Shown piece after piece: positions 52,031 to 60,469 of a stretch of DNA of 64,000 nt. Numbering within the stretch: position 1 is the first letter of the stretch; each line of letters opens with the position of its first letter. This DNA comes from an uncultured Collinsella sp. Lineage in GTDB: Bacteria > Actinomycetota > Coriobacteriia > Coriobacteriales > Coriobacteriaceae. Below the pieces are notes generated by a model, which saw only the letters and a list, made by a program, of their open reading frames with translations, made no database searches and had not been told where the DNA came from. The stretch is from NCBI GenBank assembly GCA_900540845.1, contig UQHS01000006.1:1-64000 (forward strand). The letters run 5' to 3'. The position numbers were made by a program, and so were the translations under genes.

Positions 52031-52064
52031 CCGAACGGGCCCCGGATAACCGGGGCCCGTTCGG
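52031..52064. terminator. Perfect 15-bp hairpin, possible terminator without T-tract
   Basis: CCGAACGGGCCCCGG, loop ATAA, then the exact complement. There is no run of T on either strand, so a terminator role is uncertain. Confidence 0.45.
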
Positions 52065-52282
52065 TATGGATTGCACGCTGCAATTCCTCTTGCCGGCGCG
52101 GCGTCCCGGCACGCCACGCGATCTGTGCTCGACGGCGGGAACAATATGAACGCTTGAGAACAGAGGCGACAACAACTCCAGCAGCAACGCCCGGCAATCG
52201 CATCAGGCACAAGCGCTCGGCAGCAATGTCCGGCAATCGCACTCGAGGACAACTCTATCGCGCCCGATTTGCGGCACATACA

Positions 52283-52314
52283 GAAGGGAGGACGGCCAAA
52301 AGCCGCCCTCCCCT
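52283..52314 (-). terminator. Likely terminator after the class II aldolase gene
   Basis: GGGAGGGCGGC and GGCCGTCCTCCC pair with loop TTTT; a short TTCTGT follows on the minus strand about 45 bp past the aldolase stop. Confidence 0.6.
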
Positions 52315-52355
52315 ATGCTCGCAGCAGCACACCGCCGCCGCATGTGCGTTATCGC

Positions 52356-53204
52356 TTAGGCGCGACCGCAGGAACCGAGGTTCTCCATGCGGATCTTGAC
52401 GATCTTGGTGATCTCGTCGGCGCCGGCCTTGCCCGGGTTCTTGGGATCGAAGTTGTTCGGGTTCTCGGCCATGTAAGCCATATAGCCCTTGGTGTAAGCC
52501 TGACGCAGCTCGGTGGCGTAGTTCACCTTGCAGATGCCGTTCTTCACGGCCTCGGCGACCTGCTCGTCCGGCACGCCGGAGGTGCCGTGCAGGACCAGCG
52601 GCACGTCGACGGCGGCGCGAATGGCCTTAACGACGTCCTGGTCGATGTGGGGCTCCTCGGTGTACACACCGTGAGCGGTGCCGACGCCGATGGCGAGGCT
52701 GGTGCAGCCGGTACGCTCGACGAACTCCTTGGCCTCGACCGGGTCGGTGTAGGGGGACTCGCCCTCGACCTCGACGTCGTCCTCCTTGCCGCCAACCTTG
52801 CCGAGCTCGGCCTCGACCGGCACGCCCATGCAGGCGCCGGCGTCGGCAACGGACTTGGTGAGGGCGATGTTGTCCTCGAAAGACTCGTGGGAGCCGTCGA
52901 TCATGACGGAGGTGTAGCCGGTGCGGAGGGCCTTCATGCAGCGATCGTAGCCGTCACCGTGATCGAGGTGCAGGGCCACGGGCACGGAAGCGCGCTCAGC
53001 GGCGGCCTTAACCATGCCGTAGAAGTAATCCAGGCCGGTCTTCTTGATGGTGCCAGAGGTGGTCTGCATGATGACGGGGGACTTGGTCTCCTCGGCGGCG
53101 GCCAGGACGGCCATGACGAACTCGAGGTTCTCGACGTTGAAGGCGCCGACGGCGTAGTGGTTCTTCTGCGCGTCGAGCAGCATCTCCTTGGTGGTTACGA
53201 GCAT
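52356..53204 (-). CDS. Class II tagatose/fructose-bisphosphate aldolase
   Basis: The enzyme splits tagatose or fructose 1,6-bisphosphate into two triose phosphates using Zn2+. The 282-residue protein fits the GatY/AgaY/FbaA group. Metal and active-site motifs are ALHLDHGDGYD, VEAELGKVGGKEDD, GVGTAHGVY and VLHGTSGV. Its neighbours (PfkB kinase, AgaS, NagA) favour tagatose bisphosphate in the galactosamine pathway, but a general glycolytic role is possible. GAAGGGAG lies nine bases before ATG 53204. Confidence 0.92.
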   Translation of the reverse strand: MLVTTKEMLLDAQKNHYAVGAFNVENLEFVMAVLAAAEETKSPVIMQTTSGTIKKTGLDYFYGMVKAAAERASVPVALHLDHGDGYDRCMKALRTGYTSVMIDGSHESFEDNIALTKSVADAGACMGVPVEAELGKVGGKEDDVEVEGESPYTDPVEAKEFVERTGCTSLAIGVGTAHGVYTEEPHIDQDVVKAIRAAVDVPLVLHGTSGVPDEQVAEAVKNGICKVNYATELRQAYTKGYMAYMAENPNNFDPKNPGKAGADEITKIVKIRMENLGSCGRA

Positions 53205-53463
53205 GAGCGATCGCTCCCTTCTCCACGGGCGGGATGGCCCCCGCGCCGCTTGGCAATGCGTCGGCCCCATCGCCGACGTACTTGATGGCTCTATTGTACG
53301 AAAAAGGGCAGGCACACGCCTGCGCCAACACGCGCCTCCCCCGCAGATGGCAGCGGGGCTTTGATAAGAAAACACAACAGCCCGCCCAGGCGATTCGGAC
53401 GCGCGGCACGTCCCTCGCGGCCCTTCGCATTTGCGTTCATGGCAAAACGAAAGAGTTAGAAAC

Positions 53464-53500
53464 TTCTATTACTTCTTTAAAAGAAAATATAAGAAAATAG
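53464..53500. promoter_or_regulatory. AT-rich divergent control region between aldolase and DeoR genes
   Basis: Within GC-rich surroundings, a 37-bp AT block repeats AAGAAAATA twice and includes the inverse CTTCTTT. It lies between divergent genes and upstream of a DeoR regulator, so it is the likely promoter and operator area. Confidence 0.5.
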
Positions 53501-53539
53501 AGTCTGCACAATTCGTCCACGATTCGAACGGAGGCCACG

Positions 53540-54343
53540 TTGTCCGCCTCAACATCGCGCACCTTTGCCGAAGAGCGCCGCGCCGCCATCATGGACATGC
53601 TCGACCGTACGTCCTCGGTGCAGGTCGCCGGCATCGCCGAGACGTTCGGCGTGTCGTCGGTAACCGCCCGCGCCGACCTCGACGCCCTGGCCAGCGCCGG
53701 CAAGCTGCGCCGCACGCACGGCGGGGCAGTCTCGCTGCACAAGAAGCTCACCGTCTCCGTGCAAGACCAGCGAATCAACGTCAACGTCGACGCCAAGCAG
53801 GCCATCGCGCGGGCGGCCATCGAGCTCGTCCACGATGGCGACACGATCTTCGTCGACTCGGGCACTACCGCACTCGAATTTGTCCGCATGCTCGACATGC
53901 GCAGCGGCGCGACGGTCATCACGGCCGACATCACCATCGCGGACTTCATCGACGAGAGCCTTCCCGGCGTTACCGCCATCATGCTCGGCGGCGAGCTGCG
54001 CCAGGGGCACCGCTACCTCTTTGGCCCGCTCACCATGGCGTCCCTCGGCGCCCTGCATGCGGACCTGGCCATCATCTGCCCGGGGGCGTTTGTCGCCAAC
54101 CGCGGTTTCATGACCGACTTCCCCCAAATGGCGGAGATCAAAACGGCCGCGATCGAGGTCGCGACCCACAGTGCCGCCCTCATGGACGCCAGCAAGCTCG
54201 AGGCGCGGGGCACATACTGTTTCGCCCCGTTACACGCCGTGGACCACATCGTCATCGACCGCGACGAAAAGGGCATCCTCACGGACGCCCTTGACGCGTT
54301 GCCCGAGGGCTCCACGCGCCCTCAGCTTATGGTCGCGAACTGA
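53540..54343 (+). CDS. DeoR-family transcriptional regulator
   Basis: The 267-residue protein has the N-terminal DeoR helix-turn-helix (RRAAIMDMLDRTSSVQVAGIAETF in part, then SVTARADLDALASAGKLRRTHGGAV) and a C-terminal sugar-phosphate sensor domain (VDSGTTALEFV, GGELRQGHRYLFGP). TTG 53540 is the start, with GGAGG five bases upstream. It is divergent from the aldolase gene and convergent with the kinase gene and is a likely repressor of both. Confidence 0.9.
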   Translation: MSASTSRTFAEERRAAIMDMLDRTSSVQVAGIAETFGVSSVTARADLDALASAGKLRRTHGGAVSLHKKLTVSVQDQRINVNVDAKQAIARAAIELVHDGDTIFVDSGTTALEFVRMLDMRSGATVITADITIADFIDESLPGVTAIMLGGELRQGHRYLFGPLTMASLGALHADLAIICPGAFVANRGFMTDFPQMAEIKTAAIEVATHSAALMDASKLEARGTYCFAPLHAVDHIVIDRDEKGILTDALDALPEGSTRPQLMVAN

Positions 54344-54375
54344 TAGCGCCCATCACTGCACGCTCCGAGCGCAAG

Positions 54376-54436
54376 ACGGTAGCACAGCTGGAAAAACTTC
54401 GAGATTGGGGGAAGTTTTTTCCAGTTGTGCTACCGT
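54376..54436. repeat. Palindromic repeat, family D, intergenic copy
   Basis: ACGGTAGCACAGCTGGAAAA and its near-exact complement at the right end (arms of about 25 bp) enclose a short GAGATTGGG loop. It lies between the convergent DeoR and kinase genes and shares 20 identical bases with the copy inside holB. Confidence 0.9.
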
Positions 54437-54457
54437 CCGCGTGCCTGTGGAAAACCG

Positions 54458-55393
54458 CTACAGCTCGGTGACCTCGACGGCGTTGTAGACCTCGTCCCAA
54501 CGCTCGATGACCAGATGGCCCGTCTGAGGATCCATCGCGTTGAGCTTGCCGCAGGTGTTGGCGGTCTTGAGCACGGTGACGTCGTCGGCACCGGCGGCGA
54601 TGGCGTGAGCGAAGCCGGCGATGGTGGAGTCGCCGGAACCGGTGGCGTTCACGGCCGGAATCGGCGGGGTGACGGCGCGGTAGATCTTGTCGCCGTGGAA
54701 GGCAAAGGAACCAGCAGCGCCCATGGACACGACAACCCACGGAATGCCGGCGAAGCGCTCGTCGGCCTTGAGGGCGGCGGCGAGGTCGGCGACCTGCTCA
54801 GGGGTGTAGCTGGTGCCCAGCAGCGCGTTGATCTCGGTGAGGTTGGGCTTCACGAGCGTGGGCTTGACCTCGGCCTCGAGGGCGGCGTCCAGGGAAGCGC
54901 CCGAGGTGTCGAGCAGCACGGGGACGTTGTGCTTGGCTGCCTCGGCGACCATGCCGGCGTAGAAGTCGGCGGGAACGCCCTTGGGCAGGGAGCCGGAGAT
55001 GGTCACGCAGTCGGCCTTGGCAACGAGCTCGGCAAACTTGGCGGAGAAGGAGGCGAGCTCCTCAGCGGAGATCTCGGGGCCGCTCTCGAGCAGCTCGGTC
55101 TGGTTGCCCTCGTGCAGAATGTTCAGGCAGATGCGGGTCTCGCCGGCGATGGGCGTGAATTCGTGGTTGATGCCGTCGGCGTCCATGAGGGAGCCCATGT
55201 AGGCGCCCATGTGACCGCCGAGCAGACCGGTGGCGACCACGTCGTCGCCCAGCTGGCAGAGCACGCGGCTGACGTTCAGACCCTTGCCGCCAGCCGTCTT
55301 CTTGGGCGAAACGCGGTTGACGTCGTCGATGATCAGCTTGTCGAGCTGATAGGCGGTGTCGATGGCGGGGTTCATGGTTACGGTCAGGATCAT
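54458..55393 (-). CDS. PfkB-family tagatose-6-phosphate / 1-phosphofructokinase
   Basis: The enzyme phosphorylates a ketohexose phosphate. The 311-residue protein starts ILTVTMNPAIDTAYQLDKL, with GGKGLNVSRVLCQLGDDV, the mid-protein SGSLPKGVPADFYA and the C-terminal anion-hole motif NATGSGDSTIAGFAHA with the catalytic Asp. It matches the LacC/FruK group. In this context tagatose 6-phosphate is the likely substrate; 1-phosphofructokinase activity is the alternative. GGAG precedes ATG 55393. Confidence 0.9.
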   Translation of the reverse strand: MILTVTMNPAIDTAYQLDKLIIDDVNRVSPKKTAGGKGLNVSRVLCQLGDDVVATGLLGGHMGAYMGSLMDADGINHEFTPIAGETRICLNILHEGNQTELLESGPEISAEELASFSAKFAELVAKADCVTISGSLPKGVPADFYAGMVAEAAKHNVPVLLDTSGASLDAALEAEVKPTLVKPNLTEINALLGTSYTPEQVADLAAALKADERFAGIPWVVVSMGAAGSFAFHGDKIYRAVTPPIPAVNATGSGDSTIAGFAHAIAAGADDVTVLKTANTCGKLNAMDPQTGHLVIERWDEVYNAVEVTEL

Positions 55394-55498
55394 GTTCACT
55401 CCATTTCTCGGGCCCTTTGCGGCAGGTCCCGGTTCAACACGATTCGGTGCGTGCAAGACAACGGCCGGACGCGCGGGCGGCCCGCCGTCCCCTCGCCT

Positions 55499-55642
55499 CT
55501 AGAGAATCTCGATCGAGAAGCTGCGGATCACGGTCTGCCCGGGCTTGGCAACCAGGCAGCCGCGCTTGTCCTCAAAGACGTCGCCCTCGTCGGAGCAGGT
55601 GGACAGGCCGCCCCACGGCTCGATTGCGACGAAATCGGCCAT
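55499..55642 (-). pseudogene. C-terminal fragment of an aldose 1-epimerase (LacX-like)
   Basis: A 47-residue frame, too short to stand out as a gene, reads ADFVAIEPWGGLSTCSDEGD, then VAKPGQTVIRSFSIEIL. The Glu-Pro-Trp-Gly and Pro-Gly segments match the end of aldose epimerase/LacX-like proteins, whose full length is about 290. AGGAG lies ahead of the ATG, but the catalytic half is missing. It is probably what remains after a deletion between this gene and its upstream neighbour. The 55643-55790 gap holds nothing else recognisable. Confidence 0.65.
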
Positions 55643-55790
55643 CGCCTTCTCCTAACCGCACGATACGACGTGCGACAACGAAGGAATACATGCACACGTG
55701 ATGCGCCTTAGATTGTACCGCTCACGGGTACCTTGAGGTCGCATCGCCCGCTCACCGCAAAGCGCGGGGGCGTGCGCAAAGCAAACTAAA

Positions 55791-55828
55791 GAAAAGCCCA
55801 CGCCCCGAAACACGAGAGAGCGCGGGCT
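55791..55828 (-). terminator. Possible second terminator in the 55.8 kb gap
   Basis: AGCCCGCG and CGTGGGCT pair with one mismatch around a long loop, followed by TTTTC on the minus strand. It lies in series with the stronger one at 55929-55962. Confidence 0.5.
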
Positions 55829-55928
55829 ATGGAAGCTTTGTTGCGGATGCGTCGCGCGGCGAGGGGAGCCGCAGGCAGCGCCCGCAGGGTTGATTGAAAG
55901 AACACATTCCCGCCACTCGCCCACCGCA

Positions 55929-55962
55929 CAAAAAAAGCCGCCGAGAGCAATCTCTCGGCGGC
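55929..55962 (-). terminator. Terminator after the 56.0 kb membrane-anchored gene
   Basis: A perfect 11-bp stem, GCCGCCGAGAG, with loop ATTG, is followed by seven T on the minus strand, about 75 bp past the stop codon. Confidence 0.9.
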
Positions 55963-56038
55963 GCCTACCATTGGTGCCAGGAACACATGACCGGTGCCAA
56001 TGGGCACGCGGGCAAAAGCGGCGATTTGCGGCCAGAGG

Positions 56039-56644
56039 CTACTTAAGCGCGGCCTCCAGAGCCTTTTCGGCGCGACCCGCGTACTCCTTGGACTTCTCCG
56101 AGTCGCCGCGATTCTCGTACTGCAGCGAGAGCAGGTGATACAGGCGGGCCTGGTCCATCTTGGACGCGTCCTTGAGCTCGCGCTCCATCTCGTCCACGTA
56201 AGCCGAGGAGCCGCACAGGAAGATGTCGAACGTCTGACGGCTCGCCCGGGCGACCCCCTCGCCCCCATCTTCCTCAAGGATGGCGAGCATGCGCTCAGCC
56301 TTCGGCTTGTCCTCGACCTCGACGAAGAAGCTGAAACCCTTGATTGCCAAGGCGAGCTTTTGCTCCTTGCTCATGCGCAGCGTCATCATCTTGTCGAGCA
56401 CGCGTGCGGTGTTTTCGTTGTCGTCCATGCCCAGATAGGCGTTGAGGCGCAGGAACAAGCGGTTGTACTCGGGGTACAGGATGTTCGTCACGGGGCGATC
56501 GAGCACCGCAAGGTAGTTGTCAAAATCCCGCTCGGCCATATAATGCTCGAGCTTCGCGAACGTGGAGCGCTTTTGCACCTCCACGTAAATGAGGGCTGCA
56601 AAAGCAGCAACCAGTACGATGATGCCAATCGTCTTCATATCCAT
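56039..56644 (-). CDS. Membrane-anchored TPR-like protein
   Basis: The 201-residue protein has one N-terminal helix (residues about 4-22, IGIIVLVAAFAALIYVEV) and then a helical domain. Pairs of helices such as YNRLFLRLNAYLGMDDNEN and LYHLLSLQYENRGDSEKSKEYAGRAE (shown in part) have TPR spacing. No enzyme motif is visible. AGGGGA precedes the ATG. It sits between two decayed sugar genes and shows no link with them. Confidence 0.7.
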   Translation of the reverse strand: MDMKTIGIIVLVAAFAALIYVEVQKRSTFAKLEHYMAERDFDNYLAVLDRPVTNILYPEYNRLFLRLNAYLGMDDNENTARVLDKMMTLRMSKEQKLALAIKGFSFFVEVEDKPKAERMLAILEEDGGEGVARASRQTFDIFLCGSSAYVDEMERELKDASKMDQARLYHLLSLQYENRGDSEKSKEYAGRAEKALEAALK

Positions 56645-56793
56645 AGCGTCCCCTAACGCGACCTGCTACGCACCACGCGGGTGCTCAAGAACAACCGCGG
56701 GCTCGCGGCCGACAACTAGCTTACCATCTTCCACGTAGCCCTCTTCGCGACCTTCGAGCTCGGCATGTCACCGAGGATGATGCCGACACGGCC

Positions 56794-56985
56794 CTACCGT
56801 GCAGGCTCACTCCGAACCCCTCTTGCCCGGAGCTTGGTACCAATCCTTAGTAATGTCTCCAGGCTCTTCTCGGCGGTAAGACCAAGGGCGGCCACATCGT
56901 TTTGCTTGCCCGCGATCATTTCGACGGCACCGAGGGCAGCGCGTGCAAACTCTCCGTGGCTTGCGAGGATGACGCCAATTCGCAT
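56794..56985 (-). pseudogene. Truncated mannose/GalNAc-family PTS EIIA
   Basis: From ATG 56985 the frame reads RIGVILASHGEFARAALG then VEMIAGKQNDVAALGL, which is the start of an EIIA-Man domain with its phosphorylation His in ASHGEF. After about 45 residues the match stops and 18 unrelated basic residues end at 56794; the normal domain is about 135 residues. A TTGACA box (57052-57057) and AGGAAGG remain upstream. Bases 56645-56793 look like scrambled remnants. Confidence 0.75.
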
Positions 56986-57155
56986 GTGCTTTCCTTCCTG
57001 TTGACTTCTGTTCGGTTTTACAACAACTATGTCCGTAGATGTTTGAATACATGTCAAGTTTTGTTTAAGTTTTATCGACGAAAGTCGTCTCTGTCCTGTG
57101 TTTTTCTCTGATTTTTTCCGTAAACGTGCGTTTTTTGACGATGAACAGTTGTTTG

Positions 57156-57184
57156 TTGTTCTTTGTTACCTCTATGTTTAATAA
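57156..57184 (+). promoter_or_regulatory. Promoter of the tandem DeoR genes
   Basis: TTGTTC (57156-57161) and TAATAA (57179-57184) are 17 bp apart, about 60 bp upstream of the first DeoR start. The surrounding 57000-57200 is AT-rich with repeated AAGTTTT. Confidence 0.55.
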
Positions 57185-57243
57185 TGTTGTTCGTTTGGTT
57201 ATTTCCAGATGTGAGTTCCCAGCACAGTTTGTACGGAGGCACC

Positions 57244-58008
57244 ATGAAATCCGAGCGTCAGCAAGTAATTCTCGACTTGCTCCAACAGCGCCAGACGGTC
57301 ACGGTCAAGATGATTGCCGACACCCTGCGCGTCTCCGATATGACCGTTCGTCGCGACCTTGCGGAGATGGCCGAGGACGGGCTCGTCGTGCGCGTTCACG
57401 GTGGGGCTCAGCTCCCCCGCAGCGCCCGCGGCAACTCCCTTCTACGCGTGCGCTCCCATGAAGAGAAGAAGCTTCGATCCGTCGAGCAGAAGCGCGCGGC
57501 CGCGCAGGCTGCCGCCAAGGTGATCAAGCCCGGCGACACCATCTTCCTCGGCGGCGGCACGACCCTTGAGCTCATGTGCGACTACCTGCCCAAGGCCGAT
57601 ATCCGCGTCGTCACCAACAGCATGCCCGTGCTCAACCTGCTTGCCGACAACCCGCATGTCGACCTCTTTTTGGTTGGCGGCACGCTACGACAGGACACTC
57701 GCGTCTTCACCACCCCCTACGGTGTGAGCTCGTTTCATGGCCTCAGCACCAACAAGGCGTTCGTCTCCGCGACGGGCGTGTTCGACAACGAAGTGTTCGG
57801 CTCTCATCCCGACGCCGCCGTGCTTCTCGGCGAGGCTTGCTCGCGCTCGAACGAAGCCTACCTCGTGCTCGACGCCGACAAGGTCGGCGTGCGCGACTTC
57901 TGCTCGTTCACCACGCTCGACCGCATCGCCGCCGCTTTTATCAACCCCGAGGCCAGCGCCGAGGCAATTCAGGCGCTTGAGGTCTACACCACCGTTATCA
58001 CCGAATAG
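57244..58008 (+). CDS. DeoR-family regulator, first of a tandem pair
   Basis: The 254-residue protein has the DeoR helix-turn-helix (VTVKMIADTLRVSDMTVRRD, LAEMAEDGLVVRVHGGA) and the sensor domain with FLGGGTTLELM and VGGTLRQDTRVFT. GGAGG precedes ATG 57244 by four bases. It is followed by a second DeoR gene after 18 bp. Like AgaR, it probably senses a galactosamine or tagatose phosphate and controls the nearby catabolic genes. Confidence 0.91.
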   Translation: MKSERQQVILDLLQQRQTVTVKMIADTLRVSDMTVRRDLAEMAEDGLVVRVHGGAQLPRSARGNSLLRVRSHEEKKLRSVEQKRAAAQAAAKVIKPGDTIFLGGGTTLELMCDYLPKADIRVVTNSMPVLNLLADNPHVDLFLVGGTLRQDTRVFTTPYGVSSFHGLSTNKAFVSATGVFDNEVFGSHPDAAVLLGEACSRSNEAYLVLDADKVGVRDFCSFTTLDRIAAAFINPEASAEAIQALEVYTTVITE

Positions 58009-58026
58009 TCCAGGGAGCCGATAGCC

Positions 58027-58791
58027 ATGCTTAAATCTCAACGCCATGAGCAGCTGATGGACCTGTGCTCCCAGCGCGGCGTGATTTCCGTACGACAGGC
58101 CGCCAAGATCTTCGGCATCTCCGAGATGACCGTCCGCCGCGATTTTGACGAGCTCGCCTCCACCGGTGCCGTCGTTCGCGAACACGGCGGCATTCGCCTG
58201 CCGGAGGTGGCGCAGTCCGTTCCGTCCGAAATCCCCTACTTCGACAAACTCGCCGTGCGCCAGAGCGAGAAGCAGCGCATCGCCCAAGCGGCATGCGCGC
58301 TCATCGAGCCCGACGACACCGTCTTCCTGGGGCCCGGCTCCACCTGCGCCGCCATCGCCCGCGCGCTGCCGCCCGTGCGCCTGCGCATCGTGACCAACAG
58401 CATCATCGCGCTCAACATGCTGCAGATTCACCCCGGGCTCGAGGTGTGCTGTCTCGGCGGGCAGTACCGCCGCCGCTCCGGGTCGTTCATCGGCCCGGTT
58501 GCCGAGGACTCGCTCGCGCCGCTGGGCATCGACAAGTGCTTCATCGGCACCAACGGCGTCATGTCGGGTGTCATCTCATGCTCGAATCTCGAGGAGGGCC
58601 GCCTGCAGGCGCTCGCGTGCGACCGCGCCGCTTCCCGCTTCCTCGTCTGCGACTCGAGCAAGCTCGACCAGCTCGACTTCTACAATTTCTATAACCTCGA
58701 TCGTATCGACGCGGTAATTACCGACGCGGGCGCCAGCGACGAGCAGCGCTTCGCCATCGAAAGCGCAACCAGCCTCATCGTCGCCGACTAG
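58027..58791 (+). CDS. DeoR-family regulator, second of a tandem pair
   Basis: This 254-residue paralogue has the same layout (VISVRQAAKIFGISEMTVRR, then ELASTGAVVREHGGI) and sensor motifs FLGPGSTCAAIA and LGGQYRRRSGSF. It is the same length as its neighbour but clearly diverged from it. Two DeoR regulators in one operon suggest different effectors or a mixed oligomer. It converges with nagA. Confidence 0.91.
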   Translation: MLKSQRHEQLMDLCSQRGVISVRQAAKIFGISEMTVRRDFDELASTGAVVREHGGIRLPEVAQSVPSEIPYFDKLAVRQSEKQRIAQAACALIEPDDTVFLGPGSTCAAIARALPPVRLRIVTNSIIALNMLQIHPGLEVCCLGGQYRRRSGSFIGPVAEDSLAPLGIDKCFIGTNGVMSGVISCSNLEEGRLQALACDRAASRFLVCDSSKLDQLDFYNFYNLDRIDAVITDAGASDEQRFAIESATSLIVAD

Positions 58792-58831
58792 CGCCCCCTC
58801 GGTGCCCCCTCGACTCCTCACCGCCCTTGCC

Positions 58832-58886
58832 GAGTGTGCGCTTTTCCCACGTTTGATGTGTTGAAACGTAGGTAAGGCGCACACTC
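58832..58886. repeat. 55-bp palindromic repeat, family A, copy 2
   Basis: GAGTGTGCGC and GCGCACACTC form the outer arms, with CCCACGTTT and AAACGTAGG inside. It matches 91-145 in length and order. It lies between the convergent DeoR and nagA genes. Confidence 0.85.
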
Positions 58887-59004
58887 GAGTGAATGGCACA
58901 GGGACGGGTGCTGGGCGGGGAAGCCGCAGAGGAGCGATGAGCGACGGCGTCGAGGACGAAATTCGAGTAGGGACGTCGCCTGAGCGCGAGTGGAATCGCT
59001 GCAC

Positions 59005-59034
59005 GAAAAAGCGCCCCGGGAATCCCGAGGCGCT
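59005..59034. terminator. Bidirectional terminator between DeoR and nagA genes
   Basis: AGCGCCCCGGG and CCCGAGGCGCT pair around AAT. The minus strand ends in TTTTTCG, the plus strand in TTTGTTT, so both converging genes could be stopped. Confidence 0.85.
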
Positions 59035-59094
59035 TTGTTTGCCGAAAACCAAGCGTTCCACACGTCCTTATGTGTGGTGCCGCGCAGACGCGTA

Positions 59095-60255
59095 TTACGC
59101 CTTGTAGACGCTCTCGCCGCCGAGATACGTCTCGACCAGCGTGAGGTCGGGGTTCAGCACGACGAAGTCGGCGTTGCGGCCGGGGCGAATGGAGCCGCAC
59201 TCGTCGGCGATGTCGTTGGCCTCGGCGGGAGCCTGAGTTGCCATGAAAATGGCCTCGGCCTTGGTGGCGATACCCCAATCGAAAACGTTCTTCACGCCGT
59301 CCTTCATGTTGAGGATGGAGCCCGCGAGAGAGCCGCCGTCCTTGAGGCGCGCGGTGCCGCCGGCAACCACAACGGGCAGCTCACCGAGGAAGTAGTCGCC
59401 GTCGGGCATACCACCCGCGCACATGCAGTCGGTGATGAGGGCGACGTGCTCGTGACCCTTGGCGTGCATCACGATGCCCGCGGAAATGGGGTTGACGTGA
59501 TGCCCGTCGCAGATGAGCTCGGAGTAGGACTTGTCCTGGCTGGACAGGGCGGCGCCCACCATACCGGGCTCGCGGTGGTGCAGGCCGCTCATGCCGTTGT
59601 AGGTGTGGACAAAGACCTTGGCGCCCGCGTCCAGACACGCCTGAGCCTGCTCGCATGTCGCAGCGGAGTGGCCAAGGGCGACCACGACGCCGGACTTAAC
59701 GGCCTCGGCGGTGAACTCGACAGCACCCTCGTACTCAGGAGCGACGGCGATTTTCTTCACGAGGCCATGGGCGGCGTTCTGCCATGCGTCGAGCTTGTCC
59801 ATGGTCGGGGCGGAAAGGTACGCGGGGTTTTGCGCGCCCTTGTACTTCTCGGTGAAGAAGGGGCCCTCGAGGAAGATGCCCTGGATGCGGGCGTGCGGCT
59901 GATCGTCGCCGGCCTCGACATACTCGGCAACGCTGGCGCAGGCGGCCTCAAGCTGCTCGGTGCTTGCGGTGAGGGTGGTGGGCAAGTAGCTGGTCACGCC
60001 GTTGCGCAGGATGCCGCGGGACACGGCGGCCACGCTCTCGGCCTTGCAGTCCATGATGTCGTGGTTGTCAAAACCGTGGATATGGGTGTCGACAAAACCG
60101 GGAGCGATCTCGTGACCCGTGTAGTCGAGGATCTCGCAGGAAGGGGCCTCAGCGACATGCTCGCCAAAGACGCCGTCCTCAACCATGAGATACCCGCCGC
60201 GAGCGACGCGAGTGGGAAGGTAGAAAGCATCGGCCTTTATTGCATAGGTGCTCAT
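59095..60255 (-). CDS. nagA: N-acetylglucosamine/galactosamine-6-phosphate deacetylase
   Basis: The enzyme removes acetate from GlcNAc-6-P or GalNAc-6-P in the cytoplasm. The 386-residue protein shows PGFVDTHIHGFDNHD (metal His pair), the Glu ligand in GIFLEGPF, GHSAATCEQAQ, HTYNGMSGLHHREPG and the catalytic Asp in ALITDCMCAGGMPDG. Next to agaS, a GalNAc (AgaA-like) role is likely, though the two activities cannot be separated by motif. AGGAG precedes ATG 60255. Confidence 0.94.
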   Translation of the reverse strand: MSTYAIKADAFYLPTRVARGGYLMVEDGVFGEHVAEAPSCEILDYTGHEIAPGFVDTHIHGFDNHDIMDCKAESVAAVSRGILRNGVTSYLPTTLTASTEQLEAACASVAEYVEAGDDQPHARIQGIFLEGPFFTEKYKGAQNPAYLSAPTMDKLDAWQNAAHGLVKKIAVAPEYEGAVEFTAEAVKSGVVVALGHSAATCEQAQACLDAGAKVFVHTYNGMSGLHHREPGMVGAALSSQDKSYSELICDGHHVNPISAGIVMHAKGHEHVALITDCMCAGGMPDGDYFLGELPVVVAGGTARLKDGGSLAGSILNMKDGVKNVFDWGIATKAEAIFMATQAPAEANDIADECGSIRPGRNADFVVLNPDLTLVETYLGGESVYKA

Positions 60256-60306
60256 GTGTTCTCCTAACACGAGTTGTCTGCACTTATTGTGCATGGTACC
60301 CAATAT

Positions 60307-60342
60307 GAAAGCGCCCGCTCCGTCCAAGGACAGGGCGGGCGC
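60307..60342 (-). terminator. Weak terminator after agaS
   Basis: GCGCCCGC and GCGGGCGC pair around a 15-base loop and end in TTTC on the minus strand. It may only reduce read-through into nagA. Confidence 0.5.
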
Positions 60343-60375
60343 CACATGGGAGCAAATATCCGGGGCGGTATGTTA

Positions 60376-60464
60376 GATGTGCAATTATGCACCCGTCCCC
60401 AAATTACCCAAATTACACCTGGGGTGGGATGTCAAATGTGCAATTTTGCACCCGTCCCCAAATT
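60376..60464. repeat. Family B repeat, two direct copies
   Basis: Copies at 60376-60405 and 60431-60464 share ATGTGCAATT, then TGCACCCGTCCCCAAATT. They lie between agaS and nagA, just past the agaS stop. Confidence 0.9.
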
Positions 60465-60469
60465 GGTTA

